From: Streptomyces sp. H39-S7
GTDB taxonomy: Bacteria > Actinomycetota > Actinomycetes > Streptomycetales > Streptomycetaceae
NCBI RefSeq assembly: GCF_027158205.1
Contig: NZ_JAPVLU010000031.1
Location: forward strand, 72,059-119,715
DNA length: 47,657 nt
Direction: 5' to 3'
Shown here: positions 33,308 to 42,927 of the stretch, piece by piece
How the letters are laid out: the number at the start of each line of letters is the position of its first letter
How positions within the stretch are numbered: position 1 is the first letter of the stretch
Made by a program: the position numbers and the translations under genes
Notes under the pieces: generated by a model
Seen by the model: the letters and a program-made list of their open reading frames with translations, nothing else
Databases searched by the model: none
What the model was told of the DNA's origin: nothing

Positions 33308-34753
33308 CTAACCGGCCTGGTTGACCGAGCCGGTGTAGGGCAGGGCGACGTACGGGAAGGTGTTCCCGAACGGGGCGCCCGGCCCGTTGACGCCGTCACC
33401 TGCGGCCAGCGCCTTGATCAGGTGGCCGGGAGTGGCCCCTTCGAGCGCCTGGAGCTCGATGTCGACGACGTCGTCACCCATGCGGCGGCCGTTGGGGAAG
33501 CCCTGGAAGTCGCCGTTGAGCACACCGAGCCGGTCCGGCTTGGCCGTGACCGGGGTCGACATGTTCAGACGCAGTTCCTCCGCGGGAACGAACCACTTCT
33601 TGTTGATGTCGAGGTTCAGCAGCTGCGAGTTGAGGTCCACGGCCAGCGGACCCTTGGTGGCCTTCGCGATGCCCGTCAGGAAGATCTCCTGCAGGTCCTT
33701 GCGCGGGGTGGCGGGCGCCGGGATGCCGTAGATGCTCTTGATGAGCTGCGGCACCTCCGGGTAGAGCACCTTCGCGACGACCTTGGGCTGGTTGTGGTCC
33801 TCGGACGGCGGCAGCGCGTTGAACGCGTCCTTCAGCCCGGCCGGCACCACGACCTCGTTGACCAGCGGGTTGCCGAGGCGGGAGACCTGCACGTACTTGC
33901 CCGTGGGGGTCTGCTTGCCGGGGCTGAGCTGCATGGTGCGCCGCTCGGTGGTGCTCCACACCCCGATGACCGGGTTGCGCTTCGCGTTGCCCTTGTAGGC
34001 GAGCCTGGACTTGGGCACCTGGATGGACAGCGTGTTGACGTTGTAGCCGTTCAGGGTGTTGTGCCCGGTCTCGGAGAGGTCGCCCCCGTAGAGCAGGTCG
34101 AAGACCCGCAGATCCAGGAAGAACGGGTCGGCGGCCTGCGTGGCGACCGTCTGCCCGCCGCCGGGCAGTTTCCGTGTCGCCTGGTTGCGGAGTCGGCCGT
34201 AGTTCGGCACGGACGCCTTGCCGACGTTGGACGGCGCGGCGATGCCGTCCGCGACCAGCGTGACGGGCTTCCTGCCCGGACGGAGTTCCTGCAGGGTGTA
34301 GTGCTGGCGGAACAGCAGCGTCTTGTCACTGAGGTTGTTCACGACGCCGTTGTTGTACAGGAACGTCTTCTCGCCCCGCCGGTCCTCGTCGCGGAACGTC
34401 CACCGGTAGGTCAGGTCCGGCTTACCGGTGCCCTGGCTGTCGATGTTGATGTCGTAGTGCGCGTCGGGCGCCCACGGGTAGAAGTTGGGTCCGCCGTTGG
34501 GCTCCTGGAACGGGATCCAGTTGGCCGTGAGCGTCACCGTGTCGGGCTTGTCCGGGCTGGTGAACGCGTACACGTCCGTGTTGTCCATCTGCGGGTCGGC
34601 CGCGATCAGCGGCGCTTCCCGGTGACTTGACGCCTGCCCGACGCCGGCTCCGGGCCCCGCCAGCGCGGTACCGGCGACTGCCGAACCGAGGGCCAGCATC
34701 ATGGCCGCCGACTTCCACCGGCCGATCAAGGCGTGCGAATTTCTTGAGATCAT
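33308..34753 (-). CDS. Exported DUF4331-family protein
   Basis: A 481-residue secreted protein. Residues 1-42 are a signal peptide. The mature start ASSHREAPLIAADPQMDNTDVYAFTSPD is the hallmark of DUF4331, a family of unknown function common in actinobacteria and proteobacteria. The body is rich in beta strands (DTVTLTANWIPFQEPNGGPNFYPWAPDAHYDINID, FFLDLRVFDLLYGGDL) and ends GMGDDVVDIELQ and TFPYVALPYTGSVNQAG-like segments. The ATG at 34753 begins the signal peptide; upstream in-frame ATGs yield an Arg-rich leader. It heads a unit with a TPR protein, a metal exporter and a lipoprotein, which suggests a surface complex, but no function can be assigned. Confidence 0.87.
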   Translation of the reverse strand: MISRNSHALIGRWKSAAMMLALGSAVAGTALAGPGAGVGQASSHREAPLIAADPQMDNTDVYAFTSPDKPDTVTLTANWIPFQEPNGGPNFYPWAPDAHYDINIDSQGTGKPDLTYRWTFRDEDRRGEKTFLYNNGVVNNLSDKTLLFRQHYTLQELRPGRKPVTLVADGIAAPSNVGKASVPNYGRLRNQATRKLPGGGQTVATQAADPFFLDLRVFDLLYGGDLSETGHNTLNGYNVNTLSIQVPKSRLAYKGNAKRNPVIGVWSTTERRTMQLSPGKQTPTGKYVQVSRLGNPLVNEVVVPAGLKDAFNALPPSEDHNQPKVVAKVLYPEVPQLIKSIYGIPAPATPRKDLQEIFLTGIAKATKGPLAVDLNSQLLNLDINKKWFVPAEELRLNMSTPVTAKPDRLGVLNGDFQGFPNGRRMGDDVVDIELQALEGATPGHLIKALAAGDGVNGPGAPFGNTFPYVALPYTGSVNQAG

Positions 34754-35257
34754 CGACGATCTTTTCTCTGCGAATGAAGGTGTTGTCCCGGAGAGCCGAG
34801 CCCTCCGAACCCTCTTCGCATCCGCACGCCCCCCGGATTGGCCGCACCCCGCCCCTCCACCCGAACGGCCGAATTTCTCAGCCATACGAGCAGCCCCGGC
34901 AGCTCGCATACATGCACCGCTGAATGCGATCCTGCGCCACCATCAACGCAACAGCAGGACCTCAGACCTCAGTGCGATTCCCGCCTTTCGCGCCGCCGCG
35001 GACAAAACCCGAATCACCGGCCCGGAGAAAGTGGCCGAATTGACGTGCCCAAAGAGGGGACGCGCCCGGCCGGAGCGCCGAGCCCATCCGGACCCCGCCA
35101 GAATCCTGCCGGTAGCGATCGCGCCACACGGCCTGACCTGCGACAGGAATCCCATCGCCGCTGCGGCGCCATCGACCCCTTCGAACTTGTTCAGTAGGAT
35201 CAACTGTTCGCACAGTGACAGGAGCTGCGGCGGGTAGTCGATGCACGGGGGCAGGGC
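34754..35257. other. Divergent intergenic region, 504 bases, no gene
   Basis: Lies between the DUF4331 gene (minus) and the Rhs toxin gene (plus) and must hold both promoters. Base composition is visibly richer in A and T than the flanking genes. Open frames here lack homology or codon bias. The only small symmetry noticed is ACTG-N6-CAGT near 35212. GGGGGCAGGG precedes the Rhs ATG as its ribosome binding site. Confidence 0.6.
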
Positions 35258-38200
35258 ATGGGAAATCGACCCACGGACTGGCACATACTCGACCTGGATC
35301 GGGACCCGGTCCCCGGTGATCCGTACGAGGTCAAGGAACTCGCTCGGAAGCTGGGGGACTTCGCCGACGACGTCTCCTCAGCGCTGCGGTCGGTGCGGGG
35401 CCTGAACGGCGACAATGCGGTGCAGGACTGGGCCGGTTTGGCCGGCGACGAGTATCGCAAGCAGTTCGGGGACCTGCCGAACGAACTCGGAAAGCTGGAG
35501 AAGTCCTACCGGCTCGCGTCGGGCGCGCTGGACACGTATTGGCCGAAGTTGGAAACCGCACAAGCCGACGCCGACCGTGCGCTCGCCCACGGCCGTACCG
35601 CGCGCCATGACCTCGATGCGGCGAAGTCGACCCAGACCAACGCGGACGACTGGGTGAAACGGGCGGGGGACAAGTCCAAGGAGTACCAGGCCGATCCGAA
35701 GCCGGGTGTGGAGCCGCCGTCCGCCGACGAGGTCCGCACCGCCACCCGCAACGCGCTGGATGCCTCGAACGCGCAGAAGTCCGCGAACTCCGCCGTCCAC
35801 GACGCCCAGGGACGCCTCGACGCGGCCAAGGAGCTCGCCGCGCAGGCGGCTCACCTGCGGGACACCGCCGCGTCGACGGCCGAACACGCGCTGCACGAGG
35901 CGTCGGACGCGGGCATCAAGAACAAACACTGGTGGGAGAAGGCGGTCGACTGGGTCGCCGACCACTGGGACGAGATCGTCGCCGTCTGCAAGGTCATCGT
36001 CGCCGTCCTCGGCATCCTCGTGATGATCATCGGCGGACCGCTCGCCTGGCTCGTCCTCGCCGCCGCCCTCGTCGTCCTCGCCGACACGCTCATCAAATAC
36101 GCCCAAGGAAAAGCCAGCCTATGGGACGTCGCGTTCGCCGCCCTGGACTGCATACCGGGGTTCAAGGGCCTGACCACAGCCGGCGGTCTCCTCAAGATGG
36201 CGAAGAACCTGCCCAAGCTGATGAAGGGCATGGGCAGCCACCTCAACGACGTCGCGGGTGCCCTGCGCGGTCTGCGGAGCTTGGGAACCAAGGGTCTGGA
36301 CCTGGGCAAGAGGGGATTGGACGATCTTCGCGGGGCTGCCGACACAGCCATGGAAAGGGCGAAGTCCTTCGTCAACCGCTGCAAGCGCGGCGACCCCATC
36401 GACATGGTCTCCGGAGAGATGCTGCTGTCCGAAACGGATGTCGTACTGCCCGGCGCCCTCCCCCTGGTGCTGGAACGCACGCATGTCTCGACCTACCACT
36501 ACGGGCGGTGGTTCGGGCCCACCTGGGCGTCCACCTTGGACGAGCGGCTGGAACTCGACGACGAAGGAGTCGTGTTCGCCGCCGAGGACGGGATGCTGCT
36601 GTTCTATCCGGTGCCGCGGCCGGGTACGACGACTCTGCCCCTGACGGGGCCACGTTGGCCGATGACGTGGGACGGTTCCGCCGGCGGACAGATCCGCATC
36701 ACCTCGCCCACAACCGGCCTCACCCACCATTTCGACCCCTTGTCCACCGAGGCGCCCGCTCGTAAGGGCCCACTCGTCCTCCCGATCCGTGCGATCTCGG
36801 ACCGCAATGGCCACCGCATCGATTTCGACTACGACACGGCCGGAGCGCCAGTGTCGGTACGACATAGCGGCGGCTACCACCTGGCCGTCGTCACCCGCGA
36901 CGACCGGGTGGTGGAACTCCGGCTCCTGGACACCGCGGGCAGTCCAGCAGATGAAGTCCTCCTCCAGCGATATGGCTATGACGCTGCCAAGAACCTGACG
37001 CACGTCACTGACGCGTCGGGACAGCCGTTCGTGCTGACCTACGATGCTGCCGGTCGAGTGACGTCGTGGACCGACCGCAACGATTCCTGGTACCGGTTCG
37101 TCTACGACGATTACGACCGTTGCATTCGCGGCCTGGGATCCGATGACTTCCTCAACTGCGCCATCGTCTACGACACCGACGCACGGACGACCGAATACAC
37201 CGACTCCCTCGGCCACACCACGACGTTCCTCCACGACGAGCGGTTCCAACTCGTCGCCGAGACCGACCCACTCGGACACGTGACGCGCAACACGTGGGAC
37301 GACTGCGACCGGCTCCTGACGACCGCTGACGCCCTCGGTCGCACGACGCGCTACGACTACGACGACCACGGGCGCCTGGTCCGCGTCGTCCGCGCCGACG
37401 GCACCAGCACCAGCACTGTGCACGACGACCGCGGGCTGGCAAGTGTCGTGACCCATCCTGATGGCGCACGATGGCTACAGGACTACGACAGCGCGGGGAA
37501 CCTCGCATCCGCCACCGACCCCGCGGGGTACGCCACCCGCTACCTCCGCGACGAGCGCGGAGTACTCACTGAAGTCATCGACGCGTTCGGCGGTGTACGG
37601 CAGGTGGTGACCGACCCGGCAGGGCTCCCGATCGCGGTAACGGACGCGCTGGGGGTGACCACACGCTACCGGCGGGACGCGTTCGGCCGCGTCACGGAGA
37701 CACTCGACCCGGTGGGTGGGGCCGCGCGGACCGGCTGGAGTGCGCAAGGCCGACCGGTGTGGCGAACATTTCCCGACGGCGCCACGGAACGTTGGGAGTA
37801 CGACGGCGAAGGCAACATGCTCCACCACACGGACGCCGCCGGATTCGTGACCCGCTTCGAGTACACGCACTTCGATCTGCCGTCAGCCCGTATCGGAGCG
37901 GACGGCAGCCGCCACGAATTCGCCTACGACACCGAACGTCGACTCATAGCGGTCACCGACCCCCAGCAACTGGTGTGGACCTACACCTACGATCCCGCCG
38001 GCCGCATGATCCGTGAGGTCGACTTCAACGGACGGGCGCTCACCTACCGCTACAACCCCGCCGGTGAACTCCAGGAGCGGACCAACAGTCTCGGCCAAAC
38101 GATCACCTTCACCCGCGATGGACTGGGGCAGATCATCGAGCAGAGGTCCGGGGACCAGGTGTCGGTCTTCGATCGCGACGCCTCGGGCCGCTTGTTGCGC

Positions 38201-39931
38201 GCCGCCAACGCCGTGTCGGAGGTCGTCTTCGAACGGGACCCCCTGGGACGCGTTCTCACCCAGAACAGCGATGGACGCGTCCTGGCATCGTCCTACGACG
38301 CCTTGGGCCGGCGCGTCGAGCGCCTGACCCCGGCAGGAGTCCGGAGCACCTGGGCGTACGACGCCGCCAACCAGCCGACCTCGCTGAACTCGGCGGGGCA
38401 TACCATCAACTTCAGGTTCGACGCCGCAGGCAGGGAAGCACAGCGAAAGTTCGATTCCGGCGTCGAGCTGTCGCACTCGTGGGACGCCAACCACCGGCTC
38501 GCCGCACAGGCCCTCCGCCGATCGGACGCGGGAGGCTCCCCCATCGAACGCCGGAGCTACCGGTACCGGGCAGACGGATACCCCACGTCCGTTACCGATC
38601 TCACCTCCGGCATGCGGCAGTTCACGCTGGATCCCACGGGCCGCATCACGGCCGTGGAGGGTGAGCACACCGCGGAGGCGTATGCGTTCGATGCCGCGGG
38701 TCGCCCGAACCACTCGGTCGCCACCCGCGCCGACGCACTCGTCCAGGGCGATCGCGGATATGAGGGAACTCTCCTCCGCCGCGCCGGGCGAACCACGTAC
38801 GACTACGACGCCCAAGGACGCGTCGTCCGCCGCAGTCGCCGCCTCCTGTCCGGCGGGCGCCGGACCTGGCAATACACCTGGGACGCGGAGGACCGGCTCA
38901 CCGATCTCAACACCCCCGATGGTCAGCACTGGCAATATCAGTACGACGCCCTGGGCCGGCGCGTCGCGAAGCAGCGTCTCGCCCCCGACGGGTCGGTGGC
39001 GGAGCAGGTGCGGTTCACGTGGGACGACAACCAACTGGTCGAAGAGACCGGGCAGGGCAGGTCGATGACCTGGGACTGGGATCCCGTCAGCTGTCGCCCG
39101 CTCAGCCAGATCGAAACGCGGGAAGAACAGGACTGGTTCGATCGGCGGTTCTACGCCATCGTCGCAGGCCTTGTCGGTGCGCCCGAGGAACTCCTCGACA
39201 GCGACGGAGCGATCGTCTGGAGAGCAAGCACCGATACCTGGGGCACCAGGTCGCCCGATGACGCCCATCCGGTCGACTGCCCGCTGCGTTTCCCCGGCCA
39301 GTACCACGACGTGGAGTCCGGGCTGCACTACAACGTGCACCGCTACTACGACCCGGAGACCAGCCGCTACCAATCGCCGGACCCCCTCGGCCTCGATCCA
39401 GCACCGGACCCCCACGGCTACGTGTCCAACCCTCTCATCTGGGCCGACCCCCTCGGCCTGGCCCCCGGGGCCTGCCGCGCGGACGTCACCTGGGGCGGCC
39501 GGGTCCGATACGGGGCACTGGACCACCTCGACCGCCCCACTACCATGTACGCGACGATCGGCCGGGACATGATCCGAGGTGGAACCCCGGCAGCCGGCCG
39601 GATCCGGCCTCCGGGCTTCACGGGCGGCATGCCCTTCGGCAACCAGGCCCGGGGCCACCTGCTCGGCAACCAGCTCGGCGGCTCCGGGGACATACCGGAA
39701 AACCTCGTCACCCTCGTCCACAACCCCGTCAACACGCCGGTCATGCGAGGCTATGAGTCCGAAATACGGGCTGCGGTCCAGGGCAACGCCGAAACCGCGG
39801 GCCAGACAGTCCAGTATTCCGTCACCCCCGTGTACGACGGAGACATCCTGATGCCCACCCATGTCATCCTTGAGGCCCATGGGTCGGACGGGTTCCACCT
39901 CTATCAGTCCATAGCCAACGTGGAGCCGTAA
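35258..39931 (+). CDS. Rhs polymorphic toxin with ESX-like N-terminus and predicted nuclease tip
   Basis: A 1557-residue contact or secreted antibacterial toxin. Residues 1-220 are helical with W58-A-G60 in an ESX/WXG-like context, as in actinomycete T7SS-exported toxins. A hydrophobic pair follows at about 240-280 (IVAVCKVIVAVLGILVMIIGGPLAWLVLAAA). The DUF6531 domain starts at about 376 (GDPIDMVSGEMLLSETDVVLPG). YD/Rhs repeats fill about 450-1330, ending in the core GQYHDVESGLHYNVHRYYDPETSRYQSPDPLG and ADPLGLAP (D1397). The last 150 residues carry ARGHLLGNQLGGSGDIPENLV with His1467, the pattern of DNA/RNA non-specific endonucleases. The stop overlaps the start of the immunity gene by one base (TAATG). 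Confidence 0.9.
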   Translation: MGNRPTDWHILDLDRDPVPGDPYEVKELARKLGDFADDVSSALRSVRGLNGDNAVQDWAGLAGDEYRKQFGDLPNELGKLEKSYRLASGALDTYWPKLETAQADADRALAHGRTARHDLDAAKSTQTNADDWVKRAGDKSKEYQADPKPGVEPPSADEVRTATRNALDASNAQKSANSAVHDAQGRLDAAKELAAQAAHLRDTAASTAEHALHEASDAGIKNKHWWEKAVDWVADHWDEIVAVCKVIVAVLGILVMIIGGPLAWLVLAAALVVLADTLIKYAQGKASLWDVAFAALDCIPGFKGLTTAGGLLKMAKNLPKLMKGMGSHLNDVAGALRGLRSLGTKGLDLGKRGLDDLRGAADTAMERAKSFVNRCKRGDPIDMVSGEMLLSETDVVLPGALPLVLERTHVSTYHYGRWFGPTWASTLDERLELDDEGVVFAAEDGMLLFYPVPRPGTTTLPLTGPRWPMTWDGSAGGQIRITSPTTGLTHHFDPLSTEAPARKGPLVLPIRAISDRNGHRIDFDYDTAGAPVSVRHSGGYHLAVVTRDDRVVELRLLDTAGSPADEVLLQRYGYDAAKNLTHVTDASGQPFVLTYDAAGRVTSWTDRNDSWYRFVYDDYDRCIRGLGSDDFLNCAIVYDTDARTTEYTDSLGHTTTFLHDERFQLVAETDPLGHVTRNTWDDCDRLLTTADALGRTTRYDYDDHGRLVRVVRADGTSTSTVHDDRGLASVVTHPDGARWLQDYDSAGNLASATDPAGYATRYLRDERGVLTEVIDAFGGVRQVVTDPAGLPIAVTDALGVTTRYRRDAFGRVTETLDPVGGAARTGWSAQGRPVWRTFPDGATERWEYDGEGNMLHHTDAAGFVTRFEYTHFDLPSARIGADGSRHEFAYDTERRLIAVTDPQQLVWTYTYDPAGRMIREVDFNGRALTYRYNPAGELQERTNSLGQTITFTRDGLGQIIEQRSGDQVSVFDRDASGRLLRAANAVSEVVFERDPLGRVLTQNSDGRVLASSYDALGRRVERLTPAGVRSTWAYDAANQPTSLNSAGHTINFRFDAAGREAQRKFDSGVELSHSWDANHRLAAQALRRSDAGGSPIERRSYRYRADGYPTSVTDLTSGMRQFTLDPTGRITAVEGEHTAEAYAFDAAGRPNHSVATRADALVQGDRGYEGTLLRRAGRTTYDYDAQGRVVRRSRRLLSGGRRTWQYTWDAEDRLTDLNTPDGQHWQYQYDALGRRVAKQRLAPDGSVAEQVRFTWDDNQLVEETGQGRSMTWDWDPVSCRPLSQIETREEQDWFDRRFYAIVAGLVGAPEELLDSDGAIVWRASTDTWGTRSPDDAHPVDCPLRFPGQYHDVESGLHYNVHRYYDPETSRYQSPDPLGLDPAPDPHGYVSNPLIWADPLGLAPGACRADVTWGGRVRYGALDHLDRPTTMYATIGRDMIRGGTPAAGRIRPPGFTGGMPFGNQARGHLLGNQLGGSGDIPENLVTLVHNPVNTPVMRGYESEIRAAVQGNAETAGQTVQYSVTPVYDGDILMPTHVILEAHGSDGFHLYQSIANVEP

Positions 39932-40461
39932 TGTCGATCGAAAACCTCACGAGTGTCTGCCCCCCACCGGAGGACCCGCCCCGGATCCGGCCGGACTGGA
40001 ACCAGGTGGAAGGGGATCTCGGCTTCCGGCTGCCGGCTGACTACCGGCAGTTGATCGAGACCTACGGGCCGGGGTCCTTCGACGGCTTCCTGCACGTCTT
40101 CCAGCCGGCCTCCCCGCACCGGCCGCTGGACCTGGCGCACCAGATCGACACCTCCGTGGCCGCTCTCCGGACGCTGCGCGACGACTTCAGCGAGGAGGTC
40201 CCGTTCCGCCTCGAACAGCCCTACGAGATCCTGACCTTCGCTGTCACCGACAACGGCGACCAGTGTTACTGGCTTCGTACCGGCGATGATCCGGACCAGT
40301 GGACCGTCCTGGTCAACGAGGCCCGCGGCCCGGAATGGTTCCCCTTCGACGGAAACGCCACCGCTTTCCTGGCCGCGACGCTCTCCCGCCGGATCACCGT
40401 GCCGGTGTTCCCGGACGACTTCCCGACGGATCCGCCCATGTTCGCCCCGTACGACATCTGA
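39931..40461 (+). CDS. SUKH/SMI1-KNR4-family immunity protein
   Basis: A 176-residue cytosolic protein. The start PDWNQVEGDLGFRLPADYRQLIETYGPGSFDGFLHVFQP has the SMI1/KNR4 (SUKH) pattern, a fold used widely as immunity protein for Rhs/CDI nuclease toxins. Later segments ILTFAVTDNGDQCYWLRTGD and PDQWTVLVNEARGPEWFPFDG agree. The one-base TAATG overlap with the toxin gene indicates coupled translation and supports its role in neutralising the nuclease tip of that toxin. Confidence 0.9.
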   Translation: MSIENLTSVCPPPEDPPRIRPDWNQVEGDLGFRLPADYRQLIETYGPGSFDGFLHVFQPASPHRPLDLAHQIDTSVAALRTLRDDFSEEVPFRLEQPYEILTFAVTDNGDQCYWLRTGDDPDQWTVLVNEARGPEWFPFDGNATAFLAATLSRRITVPVFPDDFPTDPPMFAPYDI

Positions 40462-40479
40462 CGGCCCGAGCTCCCGCGC

Positions 40480-40926
40480 TCAGGCTGCGTGGCTGAGCTC
40501 GCGGCGGCCGAAGAGGAGGGCGTAGCCCGCGGGGAGTTGGGCGATGATGCGGTCGAGGAGGTCGGGGCCGGCGAGGCGGGCGACCGTGAGGAGGACCGCG
40601 CTGGTGTCCCAGCGTGCGGTGGCGGGCGTGCCGGCGGTGCGGGAGGCGACGCCCTGAACGAAGTCCCGGCCCGTGCACGGTTGAGTGGCGGGGACCTGGG
40701 AGGCGAAGGTGCGGGCGGCCTCGTGGGGCAGGCGAGCGGCCAGCTCCACCCGCTCGTCGCCGATCAGCTGCTGCCCCAAGGCTCCCAGCACGGCGTGCAG
40801 AGCCTGCGCGGCTCGCTCGCGGGTGGGGTACGCGCCGTCGTACCTGATCCTCTCCAGCATCTGGACGAACGCCATGTCCGGGCGGGCCGGGTGCGGTGCG
40901 GGGGTCACTTCACAGCGGGGGGACAT
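40480..40926 (-). CDS. DUF2267-family protein
   Basis: A 148-residue protein. From residue 19 it fits DUF2267: MAFVQMLERIRYDGAYPTRERAAQALHAVLGALGQQLIGDERVELAARLP, then helices with FVQGVASRTAG and LLDRIIAQLPAGYALLFG. Function is unknown. Members often occur as stress- or SigB-linked cytosolic helical proteins in actinomycetes. ATG at 40926 is preferred because AAAGGA is nine bases upstream; the ATG at 40872 would begin exactly at the domain. It ends 18 bases from the immunity gene end, convergent with it. Confidence 0.8.
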   Translation of the reverse strand: MSPRCEVTPAPHPARPDMAFVQMLERIRYDGAYPTRERAAQALHAVLGALGQQLIGDERVELAARLPHEAARTFASQVPATQPCTGRDFVQGVASRTAGTPATARWDTSAVLLTVARLAGPDLLDRIIAQLPAGYALLFGRRELSHAA

Positions 40927-41036
40927 CGCGGCGGATCCTTTCGAGCTGCGCACGTCGAGCTACCGCGGCGGAGGGCCAGGGACACCCCTCGCCTGTCCGC
41001 GGCGGGAGGAACCAAACCTGGGACCGGCAACGGGAC

Positions 41037-41072
41037 CGCTCGCCCCGCCCGCTGCGGCGGACGGGGCGAGCG
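41037..41072 (-). terminator. Terminator downstream of the alpha/beta hydrolase gene
   Basis: An 11-bp perfect stem, cgctcgccccg (41037-41047) with cggggcgagcg (41062-41072), with further possible GC/GC pairing in the 14-base loop. It lies about 80 bases beyond the hydrolase stop and 110 bases upstream of the DUF2267 start on the same strand, separating the two transcripts. Confidence 0.72.
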
Positions 41073-41153
41073 AGGACCGTGGCAGGCCGACGGTGGGCGT
41101 GGGCGGCTGGGTGACAGCGGCCTTCCTTGCCGGCCGGAGGGAGAAGCGGCGGG

Positions 41154-42125
41154 TCAGGCCGGGTGGAGCACGGTGCGCAGGGTGTCGGCGGCCAGGTTGA
41201 TGGCGACCTCGGCCCCGTGGGTGGAGCGCAGCGCGTTGAGCATCACGAAGTCGTGGATGACGCCCTGGACGCGGATGGCGGTCACGGCGACGCCCGCGGC
41301 GCGGAGCTTGGCGGCGTAGGCCTCGCCCTCGTCGCGCAGGACGTCGGCCTCGCCGGTGATGACCAGGGCCGGGGGCAGACCGGTGAGCTGCTCGGTGGTG
41401 GCGCGCAGCGGGGACGCGGTGATCTCGGCACGCTGCTTCTCGTCGGTGGTGTACTGGTCCCAGAACCACTGCATGCCGTCGCGGCGCAGGAAGTAGCCGG
41501 TGGCGAACTGGTGGTAGGAGCCGGTGTCGAAGCTCGCGTCGGTCACCGGGTAGAACAGCACCTGCTGGAGCAGGGCCACGTCGCCGCGTTCCTTGGCCAT
41601 CAGGGTCAGCGCGGCGCTCATGTTGCCGCCGACGGAGTCGCCGACCACGGCCAGCCGGGTGCCGTCCAGGTCCTTCTCGGCCCCCTGGGTGACGATCCAC
41701 TGGGCGACGGCGTAGTTCTGCTCGATGGCCACCGGGTAGCGGGCCTCGGGCGACAGGTCGTACTCGGGGAAGACCACCGCGGCATGTGCGCCGAAGGCCA
41801 GCTCGCGCACCAGGCGGTCGTGGGTGTGGGCGTTGCCGAAGACCCATCCGGCACCGTGGATGTACAGGACCACCGGCAGGGGACCGACGGAGCCGGCGGG
41901 CCGGACGATCCGCACCCGGACACTGCCCGTGGGGCCGCCCGCGACGGTGATCCACTCTTCATCGACGTCGAGCAGCTCGCCCGCGCCCGACTGGACCTCG
42001 TCCACGGCCTTGCGGCCCTCGGCCGGAGCCAGGTCGAACAGGTACGGCGGATTCGCCGTCGCTTCGGCGAATGCCGAAGCCTCGGGTTCGAGAACGGGCT
42101 GGACCGGGTTCGTCGCGTCGGACAT
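41154..42125 (-). CDS. HSL-family alpha/beta hydrolase (esterase/lipase)
   Basis: A 323-residue hydrolase of the hormone-sensitive-lipase family. The oxyanion motif is IHGAGWVFG (89-97, a variant of HGGGW), the nucleophile elbow GDSVGG (162-167, Ser164), then ALVITGEADVLRDEG with the acid and VQGVIHDFVML with the catalytic His. The substrate is unknown; the family hydrolyses short-chain esters. There is no signal peptide. The ATG at 42125 has AAGGAG seven bases upstream and is preferred to an ATG 20 codons earlier. Confidence 0.92.
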   Translation of the reverse strand: MSDATNPVQPVLEPEASAFAEATANPPYLFDLAPAEGRKAVDEVQSGAGELLDVDEEWITVAGGPTGSVRVRIVRPAGSVGPLPVVLYIHGAGWVFGNAHTHDRLVRELAFGAHAAVVFPEYDLSPEARYPVAIEQNYAVAQWIVTQGAEKDLDGTRLAVVGDSVGGNMSAALTLMAKERGDVALLQQVLFYPVTDASFDTGSYHQFATGYFLRRDGMQWFWDQYTTDEKQRAEITASPLRATTEQLTGLPPALVITGEADVLRDEGEAYAAKLRAAGVAVTAIRVQGVIHDFVMLNALRSTHGAEVAINLAADTLRTVLHPA

Positions 42126-42449
42126 CTGCAGCTCCTTGCATGGCGGGAAGGCTTTCCTGGTCACCACGCTATGTGCTGCCGCCACCGGTCACGTGTCCCC
42201 CGGCGCGCCGCGAGTGTTCTCGTGGTGCGCTCCGGAGCGGCCGTGGACCTGCCATTAGCGGGGCGTCACCCCGTAGGCCGCGCGAACGGCCGACCGGGCA
42301 TCCGACCAGGACCCGTCCGGCGGCGTCAGCGCCCCGGACCCGCACAGGGAGCGGAATCGGGATGATCGTGGAACTCTGGTAGAGGAGCTGCCGACCGGCC
42401 TGCTCAGAGGGGGCCGCCACCGGCGACTCCCCTGACCACGGAGGCACCT
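42126..42449. other. Divergent intergenic region, 324 bases, no gene
   Basis: Lies between the alpha/beta hydrolase (minus) and the small membrane protein (plus) and must hold both promoters. A TAGCGT element about 45 bases upstream of the hydrolase start is a weak -10 candidate without a well-spaced -35. A short CGGGG/CCCCG hairpin occurs near 42259. Nothing else is supported. Confidence 0.55.
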
Positions 42450-42896
42450 ATGGCCAGCAACGTCACCCCGTCGCAGGCTGCGCGCCCGCACAGCGGTGGA
42501 CCGTCGTACGCGTCGCAGTCCGGGTGGATCGTCTTCGCGGCGATCATGCTGATCTTCAGCGGAGCCATGGCCATCCTCGAGGGGATCGCCGCCATCGCCA
42601 AGGACGACCTGTTCGTCAGGACGACGAACTACGTGTTCCAGTTCAATCTGACCAGCTGGGGCTGGATCCATCTCATCCTGGGCATCGTCGTGCTGCTCGC
42701 CGGATGCGCCCTGTTCTCCGGGGCCATGTGGGCGCGCGCGGTCGGCGTCGTTCTCGCGGGGCTGAGCATGATCGCCAACTTCCTGTGGCTGCCGTACTAC
42801 CCGTTCTGGGCGATCGTCCTGATCGCCATCGACGCGTTCGTCATCTACGCCCTGTGCGCCCCGTCCCACGCCAGGACATCGGAAGGTTCCTACTGA
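42450..42896 (+). CDS. Small four-helix membrane protein, unknown function
   Basis: A 148-residue integral membrane protein of the type often annotated as a DUF7144-like family in streptomycetes. Four hydrophobic helices are visible: GWIVFAAIMLIFSGAMAILEGIA, WGWIHLILGIVVLLAGCALF, AVGVVLAGLSMIANFLWL and FWAIVLIAIDAFVIYALCA. N-terminal 25 residues are polar and the tail is short and charged. GGAGG is six bases upstream of the ATG. No neighbour suggests a function; it appears to be a single-gene transcript. Confidence 0.85.
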   Translation: MASNVTPSQAARPHSGGPSYASQSGWIVFAAIMLIFSGAMAILEGIAAIAKDDLFVRTTNYVFQFNLTSWGWIHLILGIVVLLAGCALFSGAMWARAVGVVLAGLSMIANFLWLPYYPFWAIVLIAIDAFVIYALCAPSHARTSEGSY

Positions 42897-42927
42897 CCAA
42901 CGGGTAGGGGCACGGTCCGCACCGCAG

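Noticed and set aside
34838..35284. Short open frames on both strands in the 504-base gap before the Rhs gene
   Set aside because: No ribosome binding site, no homology and poor codon bias; treated as non-coding.
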